Made by a program: the position numbers and the translations under genes | The notes under the pieces: model-generated | Told to the model about the DNA's origin: nothing | The model's input: the letters and a program-made list of their open reading frames with translations, nothing else | Database searches by the model: none | Shown here: positions 8,457-16,490 of the stretch, one piece after another | Position numbering within the stretch: the first letter of the stretch is position 1 | Layout of the letters: every line of letters starts with the position of its first letter | DNA from: an uncultured Bacteroidales bacterium | Lineage (GTDB): Bacteria; Bacteroidota; Bacteroidia; Bacteroidales; ML635J-15 | Direction of reading: 5' to 3' | Length of the DNA: 64,000 nt | Assembly: GCA_937899245.1 (NCBI GenBank) | Contig: CALDKB010000049.1 | Span: 186,001 to 250,000 of the forward strand

Positions 8457-9671
8457 ATGGATAAAGAAAAATCATTAATATCATTGACCGAAGCGGTTGA
8501 GGCGATAAAAACTGCAATTTTGCAAGGCCAGTACGAGGCATTGAAAGATGTTAACCGCGTGCAACTCGCTGTTTATTTTGCGATTGGAAAATATTTATCA
8601 GAAAATACGCGCAAAGGTGTTTGGGGAACTGGTGCATTAAAACAAATAAGTCTGCAACTTAAGAAAGAACTGCCAGGACTTCGAGGTTTTTCAGAAACTC
8701 AACTTAAAGAAATGCGCAGTTTTTATGAAGGTTGGGAAATCCTTGATGCAAGCACTCAACAATGCAAAAATCTGTCAGTTGAAATTTCGTCGGTTGCGAC
8801 CGACGAAATCAACCAATGTGATTTGTCGGTTACAACCGGCGAATTGCAGATGGTTAATAATCAGATAGATATTTACAAAACCATTAAAATTCCAGATATA
8901 GCTGATTTCCCAATCGAAGATTTTTTCAGAGTTCCGTTTACGCATCACACTCGCATTATGGCAAAATGCAAAGACCTTTCGGCTCGATATTACTACATAC
9001 ATCGCACTGCGGAAGAGCATCTTTCAGTCGATGCGCTTGAAAAAATCATAAAACAACAGGCGTTTGAAAATAGGGACAAACTACCCAACAACTTTTCTCA
9101 AACCATCACAAATTCATCTATGGCGCGCAAGGCGGTAATGATGTTCAAAGATTCGTACGCATTGGAGTTTATCAATACGGAAGAAATCGGTGAACGTGAT
9201 CGTCAGGATATTGATGAGAGAGTTGTTGAACAAAGGATTGTCCAGAATATCAAAAACTTTATAATGACATTCGGGAAGGATTTCTCCTTCATTGGCAATC
9301 AATATCATTTGGAAGTGTATGGCGTTGAGTTTTTCCCCGATTTGTTGTTTTTTAATCGCGAGTTAAATGCCTTGGTAGTCGTTGAACTGAAACTGGGTGA
9401 ATTCAAACCGGCCTATCTTGCCCAACTGACCACTTATCTGCAAATTCTTGACGACCACGTGCGCAAACCACACGAAAATCCTTCAATAGGAATTGTGCTA
9501 TGCAAATCTGCCAACAAGGAATTTGTGGAATATGTTATTCAGAAATATACAAGTCCTATGGGCGTGGCCACCTATAAAACCGCCGCCGATATGCCTGAGG
9601 ACTTACGGAAAGCATTGCCCGATCTTGAAGATTTGAAAAGAATTATTAGTGAAGGGACAATGGAAGAATAG
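8457..9671 (+). CDS. YhcG-family PDDEXK nuclease (DUF1016)
   Basis: 404 aa. Residues about 10-100 form the DUF1016 N-terminal domain (VNRVQLAVYFAIGKYLSE, then RGFSETQLKEMRSFYEGWE). The C-terminal half is a PDDEXK nuclease fold: FFPDLLFF (Asp295) and VVVELKLG (Glu310, Lys312) give the D-(E)xK active site. Such proteins are often found in or near type I restriction loci in Bacteroidota, and this one directly follows hsdM. The variable linker between the domains contains a perfect DNA palindrome (8784-8809). A role in defence or DNA repair is inferred from family and place. Confidence 0.88.
   Translation: MDKEKSLISLTEAVEAIKTAILQGQYEALKDVNRVQLAVYFAIGKYLSENTRKGVWGTGALKQISLQLKKELPGLRGFSETQLKEMRSFYEGWEILDASTQQCKNLSVEISSVATDEINQCDLSVTTGELQMVNNQIDIYKTIKIPDIADFPIEDFFRVPFTHHTRIMAKCKDLSARYYYIHRTAEEHLSVDALEKIIKQQAFENRDKLPNNFSQTITNSSMARKAVMMFKDSYALEFINTEEIGERDRQDIDERVVEQRIVQNIKNFIMTFGKDFSFIGNQYHLEVYGVEFFPDLLFFNRELNALVVVELKLGEFKPAYLAQLTTYLQILDDHVRKPHENPSIGIVLCKSANKEFVEYVIQKYTSPMGVATYKTAADMPEDLRKALPDLEDLKRIISEGTMEE
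8784..8809. repeat. Perfect 11-bp palindrome inside the coding region
   Basis: ATTTCGTCGGT (8784-8794) pairs with ACCGACGAAAT (8799-8809) around a TGCG loop. A second, weaker palindrome (GTCGGTTACAACCGGC) follows at about 8825. Both lie in the linker between the two domains of the DUF1016 protein and keep the frame open. Confidence 0.85.
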
Positions 9672-9746
9672 ATATTTCAACTACTTTAATTTTTTGTCGG
9701 AGTATGTTAAATCAACAAAACATTTAGCTACGAATAAAAAGATAAA

Positions 9747-10820
9747 ATGGCAACTTGGAAAAAAGACGATATAACGATTCAGAACGGCCAGCAGGTTTCT
9801 GCCATGGCTCCGATTATTGTTTCTGCAAGCAGAAGCACTGACATTCCTGCTTTCTATTCTGATTGGTTCTTTCACAGACTGTCGGAAGGATATTCGGCAT
9901 GGAAAAACCCGTTCAACGGGAAGTATTCATACGTGTCATATCATCAGACCAAGTTCATTGTGTTCTGGTCTAAGAATCCACGTCCTTTGTTGGACCATTT
10001 GAATAAACTCAAAACATTGAATGGAGGCATAGGATGTTACATCCAATACACCATGAATGATTATGACAAAGAAGGTTTGGAGAAAGGCGTACCGCCACTG
10101 ATTGATAGAATAGATACTTTTAAAAGATTGGTAGATTATTTCGGTGGTGCAGGTCAAGTGATTTGGAGACACGACCCGCTTATCCTTACTGACCAAATCA
10201 ACATAAACCAGCTATTGGACAAAATCGAAAGAATCGGAGACCAATTGAAAGGTTATACAGAGAGATTGGTTTTCAGTTATGCAGATATTGCCGACTACAC
10301 CAAAGTAAAACGAAACCTTGATAACAACGGAATCAACTACCAAGAGTGGCGACAAGACCAGATGGTAGAATTTGCCCAAAAGCTAGTTGAGATGAATCGC
10401 GAGAAAGGATGGAACTATGAACTGGCAACTTGTGGCGAGCCTGGTCGTTATCCAGGCATCATTCCCAATCATTGTGTCGATGACAGACTGATTGTCAGAT
10501 ATGGATACAAATCCACAGAACTTCTCAAACTATTAGGAGCAGAAGTCATTAGTCCAATGGGAGACCTGTTTGGCTCTCCAGAAATACCTTCCGATGCAAT
10601 AGAACTTGGAGACGGACAATATGCGATCATCAAGAAAAACAATCGAGACGCTGGCCAAAGAACAGCTTGTGGTTGCTGTATCAGCAAGGATATTGGGGAG
10701 TATGATACCTGCCCCCATCAATGTGAATATTGTTATGCAAACACTACAAAAGAGATAGCATTGGCAAATTATAAAAGGTATTGCAATAACAAAGAATCTG
10801 AAACAATAACAGGGAAATAA
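9747..10820 (+). CDS. DUF1848 family protein with C-terminal iron-sulfur-type motif
   Basis: 357 aa. The N-terminal part IIVSASRSTDIPAFYSDWF and the segments VFWSKNPRPLL and VIWRHDPLI are typical of DUF1848. The C-terminus carries a CxxxCxxC motif (Cys322, Cys326, Cys329; CPHQCEYCYAN), with Cys308, Cys310 and Cys311 just before it. CX3CX2C is the cluster-binding motif of radical SAM enzymes, but there it is normally N-terminal; here it is at the end. The biochemical role is not known to me. The next gene starts 2 bp after the stop, so the two are very likely co-translated and linked in function. Confidence 0.85.
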   Translation: MATWKKDDITIQNGQQVSAMAPIIVSASRSTDIPAFYSDWFFHRLSEGYSAWKNPFNGKYSYVSYHQTKFIVFWSKNPRPLLDHLNKLKTLNGGIGCYIQYTMNDYDKEGLEKGVPPLIDRIDTFKRLVDYFGGAGQVIWRHDPLILTDQININQLLDKIERIGDQLKGYTERLVFSYADIADYTKVKRNLDNNGINYQEWRQDQMVEFAQKLVEMNREKGWNYELATCGEPGRYPGIIPNHCVDDRLIVRYGYKSTELLKLLGAEVISPMGDLFGSPEIPSDAIELGDGQYAIIKKNNRDAGQRTACGCCISKDIGEYDTCPHQCEYCYANTTKEIALANYKRYCNNKESETITGK

Positions 10821-10822
10821 TT

Positions 10823-13800
10823 ATGTCATACATTCAAGACCTAGCGAAGATAAGTGATATTTCGTTTGACAAAATCCTTCGGATTGCCAACGATAACGTT
10901 CCTCTTTCTAAGAGAAGTGCCCCATGGATCGGCCTTGAACATGGAGTAAAGCTACTGACCAATGATGATGAAATGGCACAATACCTATCAGCGTATGGGC
11001 CAATGCATCGAGAAAAAATAGTGGCAGCCTTGGATACAGTTCAGACACCGATTGATTATTTTACAAAGAAGATGACTGTAGTTGATTGGGGGTGCGGACA
11101 AGGCCTTGCTACAATTTGCTTCTTTGACTATTTACACACTCTTGGCTTCCCAATTAATATTGACAAAGTTATTCTCGTTGAGCCATCCTCACCAGCTATC
11201 AACAGAGCATGTGAACATATATCAAAGTATATAGACTCGAATCTAATTCATCCTGTAAATAAGTTTCTCAATGATGTAGAACCAGCAGATTTTTCTCATT
11301 CTATTGAAACACTTACAATCCATTTTTTCTCCAATATATTGGATATAGCATCAGTTGACTTAGCGATGTTGGCAGGGTTGATAAAAACAACATTTCCAGG
11401 TGAGCAACTGTTGTTCTGTGTAGGACCTCAAAATATAGGTGCTTCAAGGATTGCCGACTTTGCGCATCAATTTGACATCCCAGAAGATGACCTTATTGGC
11501 GAAAGAAAAGGTCGATTATCAAATCGTGGAACTATTAGTATGATGGTATTCCACATCAAATCAAGCGCTCTTGAAGTTATTAAAATTGAGTATTATAGAC
11601 ATCGGCGCACGGATCTTGGAAACAGTACCGCTTTGAGTAGGGTCCTGTCAACGATGTCGCCATCTTCAAGCCTTTCTGTCAAGGCTATGCGGTTTTATAG
11701 ATCTACAGTTGCTCTTGAACGGATGAAATCGGCTGACATAAAACCTGACAGTCTATTTTATTATCCATATACGCTTGATCAGACAAATGGTCTTAAATTC
11801 AATATTGACATACAGGATGATTCTGTGTTTGAGCAGATCTTCATACGGAACTTAGATCCCAAACTCACAAAGTGGCCCAAACATCTTAACATCGGATTGA
11901 GCATCACCTATGAAGATATTGTGTATCGTCTCTTTGAATATGTTTATCCATTTGAAGATCTGAAATTTATTGATATAACGGCAGAGTACATTACTGTTCC
12001 TCTGTCAATGTTCACCATTAGTTCCGACGTGGCAGACAAGCTTGAACTAACAGAAGATGTTTCTGATGCAATTTCAGCAGCCATTCAAGATAATGGCGCG
12101 ACATTGGCCAGCGTAAAATCTATCTTGGTGGATGCCATTGGCCAAGGAGTCACATTCTTTGACAAATTATCTTTGACGCTCACCGCTGAAGCACCGGCAT
12201 TAGCGCAAATCAATTCTGAACTTAAAGATCTTGACGGTAAAATTGACAGCGGTTTCCTATCGTCATTTTTGAGTGGCAGTATAGGAAACAATAAAATTGA
12301 TAATACTGTTGAGGATGAGATAATCAATGTCGTTGATATTGATGACAGTCAACGTCATGCGATTCAAACGGCTTTAAACAGCAAAATTTCTGTTATTACA
12401 GGGCCTCCGGGAACAGGCAAAACTCAGATGATTGTGAACTTGCTTGCAAATGCCTTACTCAAAGGGAAGAGCGTTCTTGTAGCCAGTAAGAATAACAAGG
12501 CTGTGGACAACATCAAAGACAGGTTTGATGCACTGGATGACTATCAATATCTCGTTAGATTCGGCTCAAAAGATGCTGTCTCTAAAAATGTGGTTCCCTA
12601 CTTGGATAAGATGATGGATTTAATTCCTGCAATCAACTATGAACCATTAGAATTGACCTCAGTTGTCAGGGAATACGACAAAAGATGTAATGCCATTGCC
12701 GATGCAAGGAAGTACATTGGCGAACTTATTCAATTGACAGATCGTGTGCCTGAGTTGGAAACAGAAATTCAATCGTTAATTGATAAAGGGAATACCCTTA
12801 CTGAGGCATATAAATCTGAGAGAAAGACTGCAGAGCTCGCTAACTCGGGCCTCCTTTCTCTTGCTCAATCAAATATCAGTTGGGACTCAACAATACGTCC
12901 TTTTGAGTTGAACTCCGTTGAACTTCGATCCAAAAACAGCGGCATATCAAGATTATTCTTCAATCTGTTTTCAAAGAAGAAATACTCATTATCTATCTTC
13001 AAAGATATTATATCCCTTCCTGCCGATTTCAAAACTATTGTTGATAAAGATATTAAATTAAATAATGGAGGCGAGGCAAAGAGTATTGATGAACTTCTTA
13101 AAATTTGTGATGCTATTATCGGACTCGGAAAGTCAATCAAGAATGTTCAAGAGAAATTGGCAAAGATAGACAAGCGAAACAAGAGTGCAATTTCATCTAA
13201 TGACAAATGTCTTTCAGAAACACAGAATAAGCTGAAAGAATGCCAGCGTAAGATATCAATTCTGACTGAGTCCTATGATAATCTATTGGCAACTATTTCC
13301 AATTGCCGGAAGTATATTTCATCGATAGGTTTGGATATCTTGCACAAATCCATCAAATCCAATTTGGTCTCTGTCAACTCCCGCAACAAATTAGCCAGAT
13401 ATAAGAATTATCTTCCAGATAGTATTCCATGGAGGAGGGAGGATATTTCCACATTTATTGATGACGCAAAGAATTTCATAAATGTTTTCAAGTTGAATGC
13501 TGTCACGAGTTTATCTATAAAAGGTTCTTTTCCTCTCTCAGAAGGCTTATTTGACATGGTTGTTATAGATGAGGCATCTCAGTGCGACATAGCATCAGCA
13601 TTACCATTGGTGTATAGAGCAAAACAACTGGTTGTTATTGGTGATCCTCTTCAGTTAAAACACATTACATCGGTGACAACTGCTGATGAACGTGCCATCA
13701 AGGAACATCTTTCTTTGAGTGAAAATCCGATGATCAAGTATGCAGATCAGTCATTATGGGACTATTGCGATTCTTTGATTACTTCGGCACACGAGAATAA

Positions 13801-14797
13801 TACCCATATCATTCTCGATAGTCATTACAGATGTCATCCTCAAATTATTGGATATTCGAATGAATTTTACTATCGAAGGAAACTTGGGACCACATTGAGA
13901 GTTTGCACAAAAAATAGCACTCCGAAACTTGATAGAGAAGGTGTTATCTGGGTGGATGTCAAAGGCACTCAAGTCAGTGATACTAGGAATGTAAATAAAG
14001 ACGAAGCGGCTATGGCCATATCAATTGCGAAGTCAATTGCAAAGTCAAACCCCAAGGTGTCCATCGGCATAATTTCACCCTTCAGGCATCAGGCAGAAGA
14101 AATCAATGCGGCCATTCCTGAAGAGTACAATGATAGGATAGTTTCAGATACAGTCAACAAGTTTCAGGGCGATGAACGCGATGTTATCATCTACTCATTA
14201 GTAGTCACTGACAACTCCCCTGATTCAAAAATCAGATGGATTGACACAGGTGTTCCAAATCTTGTGAATGTGGCGGTGACAAGAGCTCGCTCAGTGTTAT
14301 ATGTATTGGGCAATAGGGAATACGTAAAAAAACATTCAAGACCTGATCTCCCATTGGGCTATTTAGTCAAGTACACTGAAGAGAAAGCATCAGTGACCAA
14401 TAACAATAGCTCAGAGACAATTATCGTTGATACTAATATGTTTGTCAACCATCCAGATATACTTGACTACATAGATCCTCAAAAGAATGTTGTAATTTCA
14501 GCGAAAGTTGTGGATGAATTGGACAAGCTCAAGGTCACATTAGATGACTCAAAAAAGAGAAATGTCGAACAGGCTCTTCGAAACATAAATAGAATTTTTG
14601 GACGAAGAAATCTAAGGATGGAATGTGCCGATTTAGATTGTCTTCCACCAGATTTCAGTAAAAAGAATCCTGATAACATGATATTATCTGTCGCTTTGAA
14701 ATATAGGAACCAGAATCCTGTGCTTCTTACTGCTGATAATGGTTTACAATTAAAAGCGAAAGGATTAGGAATTAAAACAACATCTATAATCAATTAA
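10823..14797 (+). CDS. Methyltransferase-like / SF1 helicase / PIN nuclease fusion protein
   Basis: 1324 aa in one unbroken frame. Residues about 80-250 look like a Rossmann methyltransferase (VDWGCGQG at 87-94, then VILVEPSS). Residues about 510-1190 are a superfamily 1 helicase of the Upf1/DNA2 type (COG1112-like): GPPGTGKT (527-534), DEASQ (916-920), GDPLQLKHI (about 940), HYRCHP, VNKFQGDERD and VAVTRARS; coiled-coil-like helices are inserted between motifs I and II. Residues about 1198-1324 are a PIN domain: IIVDTNMF (Asp1203), a conserved acidic VVDELDKLK, and LLTADNGLQL (Asp1305). The first two and last domains are inferred from motifs only. A nucleic-acid helicase joined to a ribonuclease-type domain, next to restriction genes, suggests antiviral defence. 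Neighbours are 2 and 3 bp away. Confidence 0.85.
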   Translation: MSYIQDLAKISDISFDKILRIANDNVPLSKRSAPWIGLEHGVKLLTNDDEMAQYLSAYGPMHREKIVAALDTVQTPIDYFTKKMTVVDWGCGQGLATICFFDYLHTLGFPINIDKVILVEPSSPAINRACEHISKYIDSNLIHPVNKFLNDVEPADFSHSIETLTIHFFSNILDIASVDLAMLAGLIKTTFPGEQLLFCVGPQNIGASRIADFAHQFDIPEDDLIGERKGRLSNRGTISMMVFHIKSSALEVIKIEYYRHRRTDLGNSTALSRVLSTMSPSSSLSVKAMRFYRSTVALERMKSADIKPDSLFYYPYTLDQTNGLKFNIDIQDDSVFEQIFIRNLDPKLTKWPKHLNIGLSITYEDIVYRLFEYVYPFEDLKFIDITAEYITVPLSMFTISSDVADKLELTEDVSDAISAAIQDNGATLASVKSILVDAIGQGVTFFDKLSLTLTAEAPALAQINSELKDLDGKIDSGFLSSFLSGSIGNNKIDNTVEDEIINVVDIDDSQRHAIQTALNSKISVITGPPGTGKTQMIVNLLANALLKGKSVLVASKNNKAVDNIKDRFDALDDYQYLVRFGSKDAVSKNVVPYLDKMMDLIPAINYEPLELTSVVREYDKRCNAIADARKYIGELIQLTDRVPELETEIQSLIDKGNTLTEAYKSERKTAELANSGLLSLAQSNISWDSTIRPFELNSVELRSKNSGISRLFFNLFSKKKYSLSIFKDIISLPADFKTIVDKDIKLNNGGEAKSIDELLKICDAIIGLGKSIKNVQEKLAKIDKRNKSAISSNDKCLSETQNKLKECQRKISILTESYDNLLATISNCRKYISSIGLDILHKSIKSNLVSVNSRNKLARYKNYLPDSIPWRREDISTFIDDAKNFINVFKLNAVTSLSIKGSFPLSEGLFDMVVIDEASQCDIASALPLVYRAKQLVVIGDPLQLKHITSVTTADERAIKEHLSLSENPMIKYADQSLWDYCDSLITSAHENNTHIILDSHYRCHPQIIGYSNEFYYRRKLGTTLRVCTKNSTPKLDREGVIWVDVKGTQVSDTRNVNKDEAAMAISIAKSIAKSNPKVSIGIISPFRHQAEEINAAIPEEYNDRIVSDTVNKFQGDERDVIIYSLVVTDNSPDSKIRWIDTGVPNLVNVAVTRARSVLYVLGNREYVKKHSRPDLPLGYLVKYTEEKASVTNNNSSETIIVDTNMFVNHPDILDYIDPQKNVVISAKVVDELDKLKVTLDDSKKRNVEQALRNINRIFGRRNLRMECADLDCLPPDFSKKNPDNMILSVALKYRNQNPVLLTADNGLQLKAKGLGIKTTSIIN

Positions 14798-14800
14798 CAC

Positions 14801-15487
14801 ATGTCCATTAAATCATACCTCAACGATGCAATCCGGAAAGGAAAAGCAGTCACAATAAGTTACATAAAATACGATGGGGAGTACTCCACTAGAACAATCA
14901 GTGACATTCATTATTCTGACGAATTTGGAGAAGGAGACGATTATATTGACGCATTCTGTCATAAACGTCAAGAAAGGAGAACGTTCAAAATCAGCAGAAT
15001 TATTTCTGTTGACGGAATAACGGACACACCCGTTTCGTCTGCACCAAAACAGCAAAAAACGGCATATACAGGAAACACTGTTTCCAATACTAGTTCAGGA
15101 AAATCATCAAACCAAAGCAGTCCCAATTATGGCACATATTCACCTCGTACAAGTAGTGCATCTTATAAATCATCGTATTCTAACGGCAGTTCTAATTCTT
15201 CCTATGGGTATAATTATTCAAAGTCGTCGCCTAAGAAAAATGAGGGCTGCTACATAGCCACCATGGTTTACGGAAGTTATGAGCATCCGCAAGTTATGGT
15301 TCTCAGACAGTTCAGAGATACAGTTTTGAAAACGAGTCTGCTTGGTAGAACATTCATCTCTGTTTATTATAGTGTGTCACCAAAACTTGTCCGAGTTCTT
15401 GACGGACATGAAAAAATCAATTTGTTCATCAGAAAAAGGTTGGACAAAATGGTGTATCATATTCATCAGAAATATAACATCAACTAA
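14801..15487 (+). CDS. WYL-like domain protein with CFI-box C-terminus
   Basis: 228 aa. Residues 1-70 resemble a WYL domain (GKAVTISYIKYDGEYSTRT, then ERRTFKISRI), a ligand-sensing beta-barrel common in regulators of defence genes. Residues about 75-145 are a Ser/Asn/Tyr/Gly-rich, probably disordered linker. The end matches the CFI-box C-terminal domain pattern: GCYIATMVYGS, QVMVLRQFRD and FISVYYSVSPKLVRVL. No DNA-binding domain is visible. It starts 3 bp after the helicase stop, so it probably belongs to the same cassette, perhaps as a sensor or localisation factor; that part is inference. Confidence 0.75.
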   Translation: MSIKSYLNDAIRKGKAVTISYIKYDGEYSTRTISDIHYSDEFGEGDDYIDAFCHKRQERRTFKISRIISVDGITDTPVSSAPKQQKTAYTGNTVSNTSSGKSSNQSSPNYGTYSPRTSSASYKSSYSNGSSNSSYGYNYSKSSPKKNEGCYIATMVYGSYEHPQVMVLRQFRDTVLKTSLLGRTFISVYYSVSPKLVRVLDGHEKINLFIRKRLDKMVYHIHQKYNIN

Positions 15488-15590
15488 TAAATAGAAAGGC
15501 ATTACCACCATCTCTCTTTCCGATTTTTTGAGAGAAAGGAAAAATTAATCAACAACTACACCTACGCACTAGCATAAAAACATCCCCCCC

Positions 15591-15633
15591 TATGATAAAA
15601 CAACAAACCTTCCAACTCATTGACGACCTCAAG
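15591..15633. repeat. 43-bp direct repeat, copy 1 (hsdM start)
   Basis: The 43 bases covering the ATG and first 14 codons of a second hsdM family are identical to 22275-22317. The bases before (c versus t) and after (gcc versus att) differ, which sets the limits. The pair flanks the glycosyltransferase/radical-SAM cassette. Confidence 0.95.
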
Positions 15634-15780
15634 GCCACTTGCCAGACCTACGGTATGGGCAACGATGGCAATGAATATAAAATCATCACGCAGGTGTTCC
15701 TGTATAAGTTCCTTAACGACAAGTTTGGCTATGAACTCAAGAACGCCAACTCGCCCTTCGCCTCCAGACGAACCGCTTAG
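15592..15780 (+). pseudogene. Truncated HsdM N-terminus
   Basis: 62 codons then a stop. NDGNEYKIITQVFLYKFLNDKFG is cut short here to its key part EYKIITQVFLYKFLNDKFG, the conserved start of a class of type I methyltransferase subunits different from the one at 6591. After about residue 50 the sequence (SPFASRRTA) no longer fits and the frame ends; the SAM and NPPF motifs are missing. It is a remnant of a second type I locus or of the same locus before rearrangement. Confidence 0.8.
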
Positions 15781-15875
15781 TGGATAGATGCTGCCTTATG
15801 AGAACAATGGTTTGGTGCAACTGAAAAGAGAGGTGAATTATATGATAAAAAAGAAATAGAATTACGTACATTGCA

Positions 15876-16490
15876 ATGACAAACGACCACAATTTAAAAA
15901 ACAAATTACTGTTGTATAATTGCCTTTTTGTAACGGCATTACTGATTTCTAATGTTTTGGCTTACAAAATCGTCGTTATTTGTGGATTGGCTATGCCATC
16001 AGCGACCATAGGCTATGCCATCACATATCTCATGACTGATGTTGTTGGCGAATTGTATGGAAAGCAAGAAGCTAACAATTTGGTCAAAAGAGGATTTTTG
16101 TGTTTGTTGATAGCACTTTTGCTGTCAGAATTAGCACTAGCTTTGCCATCTGAAATGGACACATCTCATTTTGATGCTGTGTTCTCACAAACATATCGTA
16201 TCGTTTTAGGAAGTTTGACTGCATATCTATGTAGTCAATTCATAGATGTATATCTATTTCATAAAATCAAATTGCTTACGCAAAACAAATATAAATTTAT
16301 CAGGAACAATATAAGCACGATTATCAGCCAATTCATTGACACAACAATATTTTCTTTCATTGCTTTTTATGGGACAGTGTCCTCTGTATGGTCTTTGATA
16401 ATTGGAATCTATATAGCTAAGGTTTTAATTGCACTTTGCGACACGCCATTTTTCTATTTTCTCACAAAAAACACAAATAAAAATGATTAA
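15876..16490 (+). CDS. VUT-family membrane transporter (putative queuosine precursor transporter)
   Basis: 204 aa with about six hydrophobic segments. LISNVLAYKIVVICGL near the N-terminus, then GYAITYLMTDVVGELYGK and SQFIDTTIFSFIAF are the conserved signatures of the VUT/YhhQ family, members of which import queuosine precursors such as preQ0/preQ1. Its stop overlaps the start of the next gene by 8 bases (16483-16490), so transporter and glycosyltransferase fusion are coupled. queA, elsewhere in this window, shows that the cell makes queuosine, but the operon context could mean a different, related substrate. Confidence 0.85.
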   Translation: MTNDHNLKNKLLLYNCLFVTALLISNVLAYKIVVICGLAMPSATIGYAITYLMTDVVGELYGKQEANNLVKRGFLCLLIALLLSELALALPSEMDTSHFDAVFSQTYRIVLGSLTAYLCSQFIDVYLFHKIKLLTQNKYKFIRNNISTIISQFIDTTIFSFIAFYGTVSSVWSLIIGIYIAKVLIALCDTPFFYFLTKNTNKND

